Shown in pieces: positions 26,527-35,004 of a DNA stretch of 64,000 bases (its first letter is position 1; the number at the start of each line of letters is the position of its first letter). The stretch lies in contig DASULK010000034.1 in the NCBI GenBank assembly GCA_036278255.1, forward strand, positions 33,728 through 97,727, read 5' to 3'. The notes beneath the pieces were generated by a model, which was not told the origin of the DNA, did no database searches, and was given only the letters and a program-made list of their open reading frames with translations. Position numbers and translations under genes: made by a program. This DNA is from DASULK01 sp036278255. GTDB lineage: Bacteria > Actinomycetota > Actinomycetes > Mycobacteriales > Micromonosporaceae.

Positions 26527-27186
26527 TCAGGCGTGAGTTCGGGCCGCGGCGAGCACGGCGGCGACCGCTGGGATGAGGCCGCTGGCGACGCGGGTCGGAG
26601 CGAACCGCGACTCCACCCAGCTGCGTCCCCGGTGCAGCCAGACACTGGGCAGCCCCATCGCGGCTGCCCCACCGATGTCGACCTCCGGGCTGTGGCCGAT
26701 GACCCAGGCACCGTGCAGGCGCATCCGGACCCGCTCCGCGGCGAGTGTGAAGATGCGCGGGTTCGGCTTACCGACGCCCGCCTCCTCCGAGATGATCCAG
26801 TTCGCCACGTACCGGTCGAGCCCGGTGCGCCGAATCTTGGCGTCCTGATGACGGAGGGGGCCGTTGGTCACCACCACCGGCACCCAGCCCGCCTGGTCTG
26901 CGATGCGCAACGCACACGCGACCAGCGGGTCCAGGCGGGTGTGCTCGACCGGGCCGTCGTTCAGGGCCTCGACCAGGTCGATGGTGGGCAGGCGCAGGTC
27001 GTAGCGGTGCAGCATCGCGGTGGCGAGGTCCCACCGGTCGGTCAAGCCGTCGGCGTCCATGCGGACCAGCCAGTCAACATCGTCGGGGGGCGCTCCGATA
27101 TCCGCCAAGAACTCGCTCGCCCAGGCGCGGAACGGCCCGGCCCGGTCGAGCACCGTGTTGTCCAAGTCGAGGAGCAGGAGCGGCAC
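26527..27186 (-). CDS. HAD family hydrolase
   Basis: The 219-residue protein has motif I LLDLDNTVLDR, motif II VVVTNGP, motif III lysine in GVGKPNP and motif IV IGHSPEVDIGGA. The motif IV here is GHSPEVD in place of the common GDxxxxD. It looks like a phosphoglycolate-phosphatase or pyrimidine-nucleotidase type enzyme. The start is a GTG at 27186, only weakly preceded by a ribosome-binding sequence. Confidence 0.85.
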   Translation of the reverse strand: MPLLLLDLDNTVLDRAGPFRAWASEFLADIGAPPDDVDWLVRMDADGLTDRWDLATAMLHRYDLRLPTIDLVEALNDGPVEHTRLDPLVACALRIADQAGWVPVVVTNGPLRHQDAKIRRTGLDRYVANWIISEEAGVGKPNPRIFTLAAERVRMRLHGAWVIGHSPEVDIGGAAAMGLPSVWLHRGRSWVESRFAPTRVASGLIPAVAAVLAAARTHA

Positions 27187-27247
27187 GCGGGCACCCTACG
27201 TGACCCAGGCCATTTACAACAGGCCCGTGTGGATCATCCGGACGCGC

Positions 27248-28117
27248 TCAGGCGACCAGCAGATCCCGCCGGGCCCCCTGGTCGGGGCGCCGGTCGGCGA
27301 GCATGCTGTGGGCGGCCCGCACCTGCGACAGTTGGGCGGGGTCGAGGCGGGCCACCACGATCTGCTCGCCGTCGTCCGGGGCGCGGTGCAGGGGTCGCCC
27401 CTCAGGGTCGTAGATTGCGGAGCCGCCGTTGAACTGCCACGGCGCTTCGCCCCCGACCAGGTTGGCCAGGACGACGAACATGGTGTTGTCCAGGGCCCGC
27501 GCCGCATAGTAGATGTCGCGCCGGTGCTCCGACCCGGTCCGGTATCCGGCGGGGCAGAGGTAGCCGTGGGCCCCGTCTGCGGCCGCGGCACGGCCATGCT
27601 CGGGGAAGCAGCCGTCGTAGCAGATGCCCAACGCCAGCCGCCAGCCGTTGACCAGCAGCGTGGCCCCCTGCCGGCCCGGGGTGAAGAGCGCCTTCTCATC
27701 CGGTCCGCAGAGGTGCTGCTTGTCGTAGGCGACGACGGCCACGCCCGACCGGTTCAACACCAACGACGAGCAGGTGCGGCGGCCGTCGGGGTGCCGTACC
27801 GCGGCGCCGATGACCACGACCACGCGGTGCTGGCTGGCGGTGGCTCGCAGGGGAGCGAGCCGCGGATCGTCGATCCGCCCCCGATCGTCCGCGAAGAGGT
27901 CGGTATCGAGGGCGGAGTCCCGCAGGGCGGGCGGATGGTACGCCGGGAGGAACAGCTCCGGGAACACCACGACGACGGCGCCGGCGGCGGCCGCCTGGCG
28001 TAGCAGCCGTGCGGCGGTGACGGTGTTGCCGGCCAGGTCACCGGGCACCGATTCCGCCTGTACCGCGGCGACGGTCAGCGGGTGCGCCGGTAGAGCGGCA
28101 TTATCGGTAGGGGGCAC
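27248..28117 (-). CDS. Carbon-nitrogen hydrolase (nitrilase superfamily)
   Basis: The 289-residue enzyme has the nitrilase triad: Glu in VVFPELFLPAY, Lys in YDKQHL and Cys in GICYDGCFPE. It also has the ARALDNTMFVVLAN segment typical of amidase branches. The substrate is likely a small amide or N-carbamoyl compound, but this cannot be set from the sequence. I chose the GTG at 28117, which has AGGAT eight bases upstream; a TTG 11 codons earlier is less likely. It is divergent from acnR, and the candidate AcnR box lies between the two, so both could share control. Confidence 0.85.
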   Translation of the reverse strand: MPPTDNAALPAHPLTVAAVQAESVPGDLAGNTVTAARLLRQAAAAGAVVVVFPELFLPAYHPPALRDSALDTDLFADDRGRIDDPRLAPLRATASQHRVVVVIGAAVRHPDGRRTCSSLVLNRSGVAVVAYDKQHLCGPDEKALFTPGRQGATLLVNGWRLALGICYDGCFPEHGRAAAADGAHGYLCPAGYRTGSEHRRDIYYAARALDNTMFVVLANLVGGEAPWQFNGGSAIYDPEGRPLHRAPDDGEQIVVARLDPAQLSQVRAAHSMLADRRPDQGARRDLLVA

Positions 28118-28155
28118 GTGCGAGATCCTAATCCCGTCGGGCTCCGCCAACTCTC

Positions 28156-28173
28156 AAGCCGTACGTACGGATT
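28156..28173. promoter_or_regulatory. Candidate AcnR operator at the acnR promoter
   Basis: AAGCCGTACGTACGGATT contains the perfect 12-base palindrome CCGTACGTACGG (28159-28170). It matches the site upstream of acnA at 15 of 18 positions. It lies 33 bases before the acnR start and 39 bases before the divergent nitrilase start, a fit for autoregulation. Confidence 0.55.
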
Positions 28174-28206
28174 GCATTAGTGGGTCGCACCTGACACGAT
28201 CGATCG

Positions 28207-28785
28207 GTGCCTCGGATCAGCCAGGACCAGCTCGCCGCACGCCGCCAGGAGATCCTGACCGCGGCGCGGTCCTGCTTTGCCCGCTACGGCTATGAGGGGG
28301 CCACGGTGCGCCGGTTGGAGGAGGCCACGGGCCTGTCCCGCGGCGCCATCTTCCATTACTTCCGCGACAAGGAGTCCCTCTTCCTCGCCGTCGCCGAGGA
28401 CGATGCCGCAACCATGGTCGAGACCGTTGCCCGCAACGGCCTGGTGCAGGTGATGCGGGACCTATCGGAGCGGGCCCCGTCCCCCGACACGGTCGGCTGG
28501 CTCGGCAGCCAGCTCGAGGTGTCACGCCGCCTGCGCACCGACCCGGCGTTCGCCGAGCGGTGGTCGCAGCATTCTGCAGCGATCGCCGCCGCAACTCGGG
28601 AGCGGCTGGAGCGTCAGCGCGAGGCCGGGGTGCTGCGTGAGGACGTGCCGATCGGGGTGCTGGCCCAGTTCCTGGAGCTGGCCTACGACGGCCTCGTCCT
28701 GCACCTGGCCATGGGACGCCCCGCCGATGACCTCACCCCGGTCCTCGACCTCATCGAGGAGGCGGTCCGGCGCCCCCGCGCCTGA
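28207..28785 (+). CDS. acnR: TetR family repressor, AcnR-like
   Basis: The 192-residue regulator has an N-terminal helix-turn-helix (EILTAARSCFARYGYEGATV, then RRLEEATGLSRGAIFHYF) and an all-helical ligand domain with VSRRLRTDPAFAERW. The recognition region is nearly the same as my recollection of Corynebacterium AcnR, the repressor of aconitase that senses citrate with magnesium. Location about 3 kb after acnA supports the assignment; in corynebacteria the gene follows acn directly. The start is GTG 28207 without a clear Shine-Dalgarno. The TIGR04222 gene follows 81 bases later on the same strand. Confidence 0.85.
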   Translation: MPRISQDQLAARRQEILTAARSCFARYGYEGATVRRLEEATGLSRGAIFHYFRDKESLFLAVAEDDAATMVETVARNGLVQVMRDLSERAPSPDTVGWLGSQLEVSRRLRTDPAFAERWSQHSAAIAAATRERLERQREAGVLREDVPIGVLAQFLELAYDGLVLHLAMGRPADDLTPVLDLIEEAVRRPRA

Positions 28786-28866
28786 TCGGCGGATGTCATC
28801 TTCTCCGGCTGCTTGCACCTCGGTCGGATGATGGGAGCAGTTACCTTCGCAACGTCGGGAGCGGGC

Positions 28867-29733
28867 ATGCTGCAGACAGCGAACGACACCTGGGGGCTCT
28901 CCGGCCCCACCTTCCTGGCACTCTTCCTGGCGCTGTCGGCGCTGGTTCTCCTCGCATCGGTGACGCACCGCGCCCGACTCTTCGCCGGACGGAACGCCCC
29001 CGTCCACCATCGCATCACCGCCCAACAGGCAGCCCACCTCAACGACGGAGACGAACTGGCGCTCTACGCCGCCCTCGGCGGGCTACGAGCCGCCGGGGCG
29101 ATTGATGTGGCCAAGGGCGCCCTCATCGCAAGCGGCCCGCTTCCCGCCGGCGCCACCCGGCTGGACCAAGCGATCCACGAGGCTGCCCGGTTACGGATCA
29201 TGTCGCAGGAACTGCTGGTTGACCCCGGGGTCACCGCGGCGCTCGCTCAACTCCGTCGGGAACTGGAGGCCGCGGATCTGGCGCTCAGCCCAGCGACGCG
29301 ACGGGTAGCCCGGATCGGACCGCTGCTGCTTGTGGTTCTGCTGCTTGTTGGCGTGGCCCGGCTCATCAGTTCCACCGACAAACCGGTCGGCTTTCTCCTA
29401 CTGTCGTTGGCCGCGCTGTTCGTGCTCTGCCTCATTCAGCTGATGCACGTACCGTCCGTGACATGCAGCGCCCGGCGCCTGTTGAAAGAGCTACGGACCC
29501 AGCACTCGCATCTGACCCCCAGGAACAGGCCGGCCTACCGCACATACGGTGCCGACCTGGCGGCGATGGGGGTGGCGCTGTTCGGCGTCGCCGCCCTCCG
29601 GGTGCTGGATCCGGCCTTCGCTCAAACGGCGCTGATCACCCAGTACGCCAGCTATTCCACGTACCCCACCCAGTCTTCCGGCACCGCTGGAAGCGGCGGA
29701 GGGTGCAGCGGAGGCGGAGGCTGCGGCGGATGA
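28867..29733 (+). CDS. TIGR04222 membrane protein with Gly/Cys-rich C-terminal tail
   Basis: The 288-residue protein has an N-terminal membrane helix (TFLALFLALSALVLLASV), a soluble part rich in Ala/Leu, and two helices near residues 150-200 (IGPLLLVVLLLVGVARL; FLLLSLAALFVLCLIQL). The C-terminus reads GSGGGCSGGGGCGG. That tail is the hallmark of TIGR04222 proteins, whose function is unknown. The ATG at 28867 has GGGAGC five bases upstream. Its stop overlaps the start of a DUF692 enzyme (ATGA, 29730-29733). The tail looks like a modification target for that enzyme; this is inference from the linkage and from what DUF692 enzymes do to Cys-rich peptides. Confidence 0.88.
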   Translation: MLQTANDTWGLSGPTFLALFLALSALVLLASVTHRARLFAGRNAPVHHRITAQQAAHLNDGDELALYAALGGLRAAGAIDVAKGALIASGPLPAGATRLDQAIHEAARLRIMSQELLVDPGVTAALAQLRRELEAADLALSPATRRVARIGPLLLVVLLLVGVARLISSTDKPVGFLLLSLAALFVLCLIQLMHVPSVTCSARRLLKELRTQHSHLTPRNRPAYRTYGADLAAMGVALFGVAALRVLDPAFAQTALITQYASYSTYPTQSSGTAGSGGGCSGGGGCGG

Positions 29734-30545
29734 TCCCGTACAGCGTCGGCATCGGCTGGCGGCCGGAGATCTGCGGCTTCGTCGCCGCCCTACCCGGTCT
29801 GCGGTTCGTCGAGGTGATCGCCGAGTCGCTCACCGCCCACGGACCGCTGCCGCCAGCCTTGGTCGCCCTGCGCCAGCGGGGCATGGCCGTCATACCCCAC
29901 GGCGTACAGCTCTCCCTCGGTGGCGCGGATCCGGTGGCTCCCTCCCGGGTGGCCCACCTCGCCCGGCTCGCCGAACGACTCAGCGCCCCGCTGGTCAGCG
30001 AACACATCGCGTTCGTCCGTGCCGGCGGGGTGGAGGCTGGTCATCTACTCCCGCTGCCACGCACCCGTGAAGCGGTCGATGCGGTGGTCGCGAACGTGCG
30101 ACGTACTCAGGCCGAGCTGCCGGTCCCGCTCGCCCTCGAACCGATCGCGGCGCTCTTCGATTGGCCGGACGACGAGCTCGACGAGGCGCAGTTCCTCACC
30201 GAGATCCTCGACCGGACCGAGGCGCTGCTGCTTCTCGACCTCGCCAACATCTACGCCAACGCCCGGAACCGCGGCAACGACCCGGTCGATCTGCTCGACC
30301 GGCTGCCATTGGACCGGATCGCCTATGTGCATGTGGCCGGAGGCATCGAACACGACGGCATCTACCACGACACGCACACCGACCCGCTGCCCCCGGCGGT
30401 GCTGGAGTTGGTAGCCGAACTCTGCATCCGGCACCGGCCACCGGCCCTGCTGCTGGAGCGCGACGGCAACTACCCGCCCGCCCCGGTGCTACGCGCCGAA
30501 CTGGACGCGATCGCCGCGGCCGCCGGCTACCCGACGATCACATGA
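29730..30545 (+). CDS. DUF692 family multinuclear non-haem iron enzyme (MNIO)
   Basis: The 271-residue TIM-barrel protein belongs to DUF692 (MbnB/TglH-like). Likely metal ligands are Glu in EVIAESL, His in IPHGVQLSLGG and Glu-His in SEHIAF. Others are Glu in LEPIAALF, Asp/Asn in LLDLANIYANARN, His in YVHVAGGIEHDG, the HDTHTDP histidines and Glu in LLLERDGNYP. Characterised members oxidise cysteines of ribosomal peptides to oxazolone/thioamide, thiazole-like or other products, and need a partner protein. It is coupled at both ends by ATGA overlaps to the Cys-tailed membrane protein and to a small partner gene. Confidence 0.9.
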   Translation: MIPYSVGIGWRPEICGFVAALPGLRFVEVIAESLTAHGPLPPALVALRQRGMAVIPHGVQLSLGGADPVAPSRVAHLARLAERLSAPLVSEHIAFVRAGGVEAGHLLPLPRTREAVDAVVANVRRTQAELPVPLALEPIAALFDWPDDELDEAQFLTEILDRTEALLLLDLANIYANARNRGNDPVDLLDRLPLDRIAYVHVAGGIEHDGIYHDTHTDPLPPAVLELVAELCIRHRPPALLLERDGNYPPAPVLRAELDAIAAAAGYPTIT

Positions 30546-30985
30546 GCCGCGACCTCGCCGCACGGCAGGCGGATTTGGTGGCGGCCCTGGTCGCCGACGC
30601 ACCGGTGCCGGCCGGCTTCGACCCGCTGCGGGTCGAAGCGGCCCGCGCGGCGCTGCTTCGTAAACGGGCCGGGGGCGTGCTGCGGCACTGGCCTCTGCTC
30701 GCCGCCGGACTCGGCGATGTCTGGCTCTCCACCTTTACCGAATGGGCGCGTACCCGACCACCCCCGGGGCCGCTGCGTGACGGCTGGGACCTGGCCCGCT
30801 CGCTGGCCGCAGCGGGCACCCTGCCGGCGCTGGCGGCCGAGGAGCTGGCGGTACGTGAGGCCGGCTGGCGCTACGACGGGGTGGGCGAGCCGCGCCGCCG
30901 CCGGCTGCCCGCGCTGCAACGCGGCGGCGGCGCCATCGTGCTGCAGGTGGCCGGCCGGGTACATCTGCTGCGACGGCCGCGTTAG
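30542..30985 (+). CDS. Small partner protein of the DUF692 enzyme
   Basis: The 147-residue protein begins MSRDLAARQADLVAALVADA, followed by PVPAGFDPLRVEAARAALLR and RHWPLLAAGLGDVWLSTFTE. It resembles the SCO6045-like proteins found beside DUF692 genes in streptomycetes, and in its N-terminal half recalls the DUF2063-type partners that present peptides to MNIO enzymes. It is coupled to the DUF692 gene by ATGA (30542-30545). I infer a substrate-binding or recruiting role; no catalytic motif is seen. Confidence 0.75.
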   Translation: MSRDLAARQADLVAALVADAPVPAGFDPLRVEAARAALLRKRAGGVLRHWPLLAAGLGDVWLSTFTEWARTRPPPGPLRDGWDLARSLAAAGTLPALAAEELAVREAGWRYDGVGEPRRRRLPALQRGGGAIVLQVAGRVHLLRRPR

Positions 30986-31017
30986 TGCTTCGCGGCGGAT
31001 ACGGCAGGATCAGTGGT

Positions 31018-31779
31018 ATGGATCTCGGGCTTGCTGAGCGTGTGTACGTCCTGACCGGCGCGTCCCGCGGGCTCGGCTTCGCAACCGCGCAGTGCCTGGT
31101 CGCCGACGGCGCCCGCGTGGTCGTCTCGTCGCGTAACCCTGATCAGGTGGCACAGGCCGCCGCACGTCTCGGCGGCCCGGACCGGGCGCTCGGGATCGAT
31201 GCCGACCTCTCCGACGCCGGGGCTCCGCAGCGGCTGATCGACGCGGCGCGCGAACACTTCGGCCGGCTCGACGGGGCGCTCATCTCGGTCGGCGGTCCGC
31301 CACCGGGCACGGCCGCACAGAAGAGCGACGAAGAGTGGCGAGCAGCGTTCGAGACCGTCTTCCTCGGCACCGTTCGTGCCGCCCGTACCATCGCGGCGGT
31401 GCTGCCGGTCGGTGGCGCCATCGGGCTGGTTCTCTCCACATCGGTACGCAGCCCGGTCGCCGGCCTCGGCGTCTCCAACGGGCTGCGGCCGGGGCTGGCC
31501 GGCGTCGCCAAGGACATGTCCAACGAGTACGGCCCACGCGGGGTGCGTTTTGTCAGCCTGCTGCCGGGACGGATCATGACCGACCGGAACCGGGAACTTC
31601 TCGCCGCGGCGGCGGACCCGCAGCGGGCGCAGGCGGAAGCGGAGGCGGCGATTCCGCTGCGCCGCATCGGCGAACCGGCCGAGTTTGGGCGGGTCGCGGC
31701 CTTCGTCCTCTCCCCCGCCGCCAGCTACCTGACCGGGGTGGCCATTCCGGTCGACGGCGGCGCGCTGCCGGGGATCTGA
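31018..31779 (+). CDS. Atypical SDR family oxidoreductase
   Basis: The 253-residue protein has a good Rossmann start, YVLTGASRGLGFATAQCL, and a typical C-terminal EFGRVAAFVLSPAASYLTG with VDGG. The usual Tyr-x3-Lys catalytic pair is missing. At its place the sequence reads GLGVSNGLRPGLAGVAKDM, so Ser and Arg stand at those positions. The serine before it is kept (LSTSV). It may be a non-canonical reductase or a binding protein. ATG 31018 is preceded by CAGGATCAGTGGT. It follows the DUF692 cassette by 32 bases on the same strand and may be cotranscribed. Confidence 0.82.
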   Translation: MDLGLAERVYVLTGASRGLGFATAQCLVADGARVVVSSRNPDQVAQAAARLGGPDRALGIDADLSDAGAPQRLIDAAREHFGRLDGALISVGGPPPGTAAQKSDEEWRAAFETVFLGTVRAARTIAAVLPVGGAIGLVLSTSVRSPVAGLGVSNGLRPGLAGVAKDMSNEYGPRGVRFVSLLPGRIMTDRNRELLAAAADPQRAQAEAEAAIPLRRIGEPAEFGRVAAFVLSPAASYLTGVAIPVDGGALPGI

Positions 31780-31801
31780 GGCCGCCCATCGCCGACGAGC
31801 G

Positions 31802-33769
31802 TCAAGCCTGCTCGTAGTCGCGGGCGGGAACGGTGATCACCGGCTCGGGCGCCACCGCATCGGTGTAAGGAGCGGGGGAGGCGCCGACCGCGAACTGGGT
31901 GCGGTACAGCTCGGCGTAGAGGCCCCCCTTCTCGACCAGCTCCTCGTGCTGGCCCCGTTCGACGATTCGGCCGTTGTCGAGCACCAGGATCTGGTCGGCG
32001 TCGCGCACGGTGGAGAGCCGGTGGGCGATGACCAGGGCGGTACGTCCGGTGAGCGCGACCGACAGGGCCCGCTGCACCGCCGCCTCGGACTCCGAGTCCA
32101 GGTGGGCGGTGGCCTCGTCCAGGATCACGATCGACGGCGCCTTGAGCAGCAGGCGGGCGATCGCAATCCGTTGCTTCTCGCCGCCGGAGAACCGGTAGCC
32201 GCGTTCGCCGACCACCGTGTCGAGCTTCTCCGGCAGTGACCGGACCAGGTCACCGACCTGTGCCGCATCCAGTGCCGCCCACAGCTCTCCGTCGGTGGCG
32301 TCCGGCTTCGCGTAGCGGAGGTTCTCGGCGATGCTCTCGTGGAACAGGTGCGAGTCCTGGGTGACCACCCCGATCTCGTCCCGCAGCGACTGCAGGGTGG
32401 CATCCCGCACGTCGATCCCGCCGACCCGCACCTCCCCCTCGGTCACGTCGTAGACCCGGGAAACCAGCATGGACGTGGTGGATTTGCCCGCCCCGGACGG
32501 TCCGACCAGGGCCACCATCTGCCCCGGCTCCACGGTGAACGACACCCCCCGCAGCACCGGCTCGCCGACGGCGCGGTCCAGGGCCGCGACGTCCTCCAGC
32601 GAGGCGAGCGACACCTCAGCCGCGCTGGGGTAGCGGAAATGCACATCGCGGAACTCGATCCGGCCCGCCCCGCGCGGGACCGGCACCGCATCCGGCTTCT
32701 CCGCGATCGACGGGGTCAGGTCGAGGACCTCGAAGACCCGGTCGAAGGAGACCAGGGCACTCATCACGTCGACTCGGACGTTGGAGAGCGCCGTCAACGG
32801 GCCATACAGCTTGGTCAGCAGGAGCGCAAGGGCGACCACCGTGCCGGCGCTGACCGCGCCCTGCACGGCCAGCCAGCCGCCGAGCCCGTAGGTCAGCGCC
32901 TGCGCCAGCGACGCGACCAGGAGCATGGCGACAAAGAAGGTCCGCGAATACATCGCCGACTGAATGCCGATGTCACGGACCCGCTCGGCCCGGTGCGCAA
33001 AACGGCGCGCCTCGACTTCGGGCTGGCCGAAGAGTTTGACCAGCAGCGCCCCGGCCACCCCGAACCGCTCCGTCATGGTCGCGTTCATCTTCGCGTCCAG
33101 CTCGAAAGACTCGCGGGTGATCTCGGCAAGGCGACGGCCGACCCGCCGCGCCGGGAGGATGAAGACCGGCAGCATGACCAGCGACAATGCGGTGATCTGC
33201 CACGACAGGGCGAGCATTGCAGCGGCGGTGAGCACCAGTTGAATGACGTTGCTGACCACGCCGGAGAGTGTTGAGGTGAAGGCCCGCTGCGCGCCAAGCA
33301 CATCGTTGTTGAGGCGGCTGACCAGCGCCCCGGTCTGCGTCCGGGTGAAGAACTGCAACGGCATCCGCTGCACGTGGTCGAAGACCCGGGTGCGCAGATC
33401 GAGGATCATGCCCTCGCCGATGCGGGCCGAATACCAACGCTGGGCGAGTGACAGCAGTGCATCCACGATCGCCAGGCCCGCGATCAACAGCGCCAGCCGG
33501 ACCACGATCGAGCCCGCTTCGGACCCGCCCCGGGTAATCGTGTCGATCACTTGACCCGCGAGCAAGGGGGTGGCGACGCCGATGACGGCGGCGAAAACCA
33601 CCGCGATCAGGAAGACCGTGATGTCCCGCCGGTAGGGCTGGGCGAAGGCGGTGATGCGGCGCATGGTTCCGCGGTTGAGGCGGTGCGCGGCGACCCGGTC
33701 GCGGTCCCGCATCGACCTCAACATCTGCCATCCGCTCATGCCCCCGGGGCCGCCCATCGGGTGGGTCAC
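31802..33769 (-). CDS. ABC transporter, fused permease and ATPase (exporter)
   Basis: The 655-residue half transporter has six membrane helices in residues 45-340. The ATPase domain has Walker A GPSGAGKST, signature FSGGEKQR and Walker B IVILDEATAHLD, then the switch HRLSTVRDADQI. It probably exports a lipid or hydrophobic compound as a homodimer. I moved the start to GTG 33769, which has AGGAGG five bases upstream, two codons inside the longest frame. Two direct repeats lie in its upstream region. The substrate is unknown. Confidence 0.93.
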   Translation of the reverse strand: MTHPMGGPGGMSGWQMLRSMRDRDRVAAHRLNRGTMRRITAFAQPYRRDITVFLIAVVFAAVIGVATPLLAGQVIDTITRGGSEAGSIVVRLALLIAGLAIVDALLSLAQRWYSARIGEGMILDLRTRVFDHVQRMPLQFFTRTQTGALVSRLNNDVLGAQRAFTSTLSGVVSNVIQLVLTAAAMLALSWQITALSLVMLPVFILPARRVGRRLAEITRESFELDAKMNATMTERFGVAGALLVKLFGQPEVEARRFAHRAERVRDIGIQSAMYSRTFFVAMLLVASLAQALTYGLGGWLAVQGAVSAGTVVALALLLTKLYGPLTALSNVRVDVMSALVSFDRVFEVLDLTPSIAEKPDAVPVPRGAGRIEFRDVHFRYPSAAEVSLASLEDVAALDRAVGEPVLRGVSFTVEPGQMVALVGPSGAGKSTTSMLVSRVYDVTEGEVRVGGIDVRDATLQSLRDEIGVVTQDSHLFHESIAENLRYAKPDATDGELWAALDAAQVGDLVRSLPEKLDTVVGERGYRFSGGEKQRIAIARLLLKAPSIVILDEATAHLDSESEAAVQRALSVALTGRTALVIAHRLSTVRDADQILVLDNGRIVERGQHEELVEKGGLYAELYRTQFAVGASPAPYTDAVAPEPVITVPARDYEQA

Positions 33770-33822
33770 CAACACCTCCTGCTACTGCGGCGGCGAGACC
33801 TGTGCCTCTTGGCCGCCAGCAT

Positions 33823-33874
33823 CGAATCTTCCCGACGCCAACGACAACCCCGCAGGTCACCCGAATCTTCCCGA
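33823..33874. repeat. Direct repeat pair upstream of the ABC exporter gene
   Basis: CGAATCTTCCCGA occurs at 33823-33835 and again at 33862-33874, 39 bases apart (close to four helical turns) and 54-105 bases before the exporter start. On the minus strand it reads TCGGGAAGATTCG, itself partly symmetric. It is a candidate regulator-binding pair. Confidence 0.45.
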
Positions 33875-33965
33875 ACGGCCCTGTGACGCTCGTTCACACC
33901 CGGCCTGTGCCGGCCCGGGCAGCGCGGATGCGCAACATCACCAGCGGTGGGCTCGACCGCCGCGT

Positions 33966-34730
33966 CTACTCCCCCAGCCCGACGAGGTCACGCAGGCGGC
34001 GTGTCTGCGCCTCCCGCTCGGCCCGCTGCTGCTCGGCGGGGGTACGCTGCGCGGCGCCGGCGAGCAGGGCTTTGATCTCCACGACCGCATCCCGGTGCCC
34101 GGAGAGGATCGCCGCGGTGAGGTCATGCACCGCGGCGTCGAGTTCCACGCCGGGGACGACCACCGCCGCCAGCCCCAGCCGCTGCGCCTCCGCGGCATCC
34201 AATCGCCGGCCGGTGACGCAGATCTCCAGCGCGCGGGCGTAGCCGACCAGGTCGACCAGACGTTTCGTACCGGCCAGGTCGGGCACCAGCCCGAGGGTCA
34301 CCTCAGCCATCGACAGTGTGGCGTCGTCGGCCAGCACCCGCAGATCACAGGCGAGCGCGAGTTGAAAACCCGCCCCGATGGCGTGCCCCTGTACGGCGGC
34401 GATGGAGATGATGTCCGGGCGGTTCAGCCAGGTGAAGGCGGACTGGAATTCGGCGATGCGCTCCGCACACACCTCCGACGGCAACGCGGCGAGCTCGGCG
34501 ACCAGTCCGCCCTCTTCGCCGGTAATGGCCGCCAGATCCAGGCCGGCGGAGAAGGCTCGGCCTTCCCCGCGCACCACAACCACGCGCACGGTGCCCGGCA
34601 GCTTGCGTGCGATGTTGTTCAGAGCCGCCCACGTGGCGGGGGTCTGCGCGTTGAGCACGTCGGGCCGGCACAATGTCACCGTGGCCACCGGCCCGTCACA
34701 TTCCAGCCGCACCCCACCGTCGGAGGTCAT
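33966..34730 (-). CDS. Enoyl-CoA hydratase/isomerase family protein (crotonase)
   Basis: The 254-residue crotonase-fold protein has both oxyanion-hole segments: GRAFSAGLDLAAI and GHAIGAGFQLALACDLR. In the second the first catalytic glutamate of true hydratases is replaced by Gln (GFQLAL), while the later Glu of SMAEVTLGL is kept. It may therefore be an isomerase or another crotonase rather than a 2-enoyl-CoA hydratase. I chose ATG 34730, which has GAGG five bases upstream. It follows the small HTH gene by 46 bases. Confidence 0.87.
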   Translation of the reverse strand: MTSDGGVRLECDGPVATVTLCRPDVLNAQTPATWAALNNIARKLPGTVRVVVVRGEGRAFSAGLDLAAITGEEGGLVAELAALPSEVCAERIAEFQSAFTWLNRPDIISIAAVQGHAIGAGFQLALACDLRVLADDATLSMAEVTLGLVPDLAGTKRLVDLVGYARALEICVTGRRLDAAEAQRLGLAAVVVPGVELDAAVHDLTAAILSGHRDAVVEIKALLAGAAQRTPAEQQRAEREAQTRRLRDLVGLGE

Positions 34731-34776
34731 CGGCGCCTCGACGGCAGGGATGACGCGGAGTGCGATGGTGAGCTGG

Positions 34777-35004
34777 TCACGTCTTCTTGCGACGCCGGGC
34801 ACCGCCGCGCTGACGCAGTTGCACGCCAGACTCGGTGAGTACCCGGTGGATGAAACCGTAGGAGCGGCCCGTCGAGGCCGCCAGGGCCCGGATACTCTCG
34901 CCAGAGGTGTACCGCTTGACCAGGTCCTTTGCGAGCGTCTGACGCTCGGCCCCTACGATACGGCGACCTTTCTCAGTGCTGGTGGCTGTGCCGGTGGCTG
35001 CCAT
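34777..35004 (-). CDS. Small helix-turn-helix protein
   Basis: The 75-residue protein has the HTH core AKDLVKRYTSGESIRALAAS, followed by TGRSYGFIHRVLTESGV and a basic tail (GGARRRKKT). This short HTH protein is widely conserved in actinobacteria as I recall, always as a stand-alone DNA-binding protein; its regulon is not known to me. A good Shine-Dalgarno (GAGGGG, five bases before ATG 35004) sets the start. Confidence 0.85.
   Translation of the reverse strand: MAATGTATSTEKGRRIVGAERQTLAKDLVKRYTSGESIRALAASTGRSYGFIHRVLTESGVQLRQRGGARRRKKT

Noticed and set aside
28198..28206. CGATCGATCG-type palindrome just before acnR as an operator
   Set aside because: It is short, frequent in GC-rich genomes and overlaps the start codon region; the longer CCGTACGTACGG site is the better candidate.
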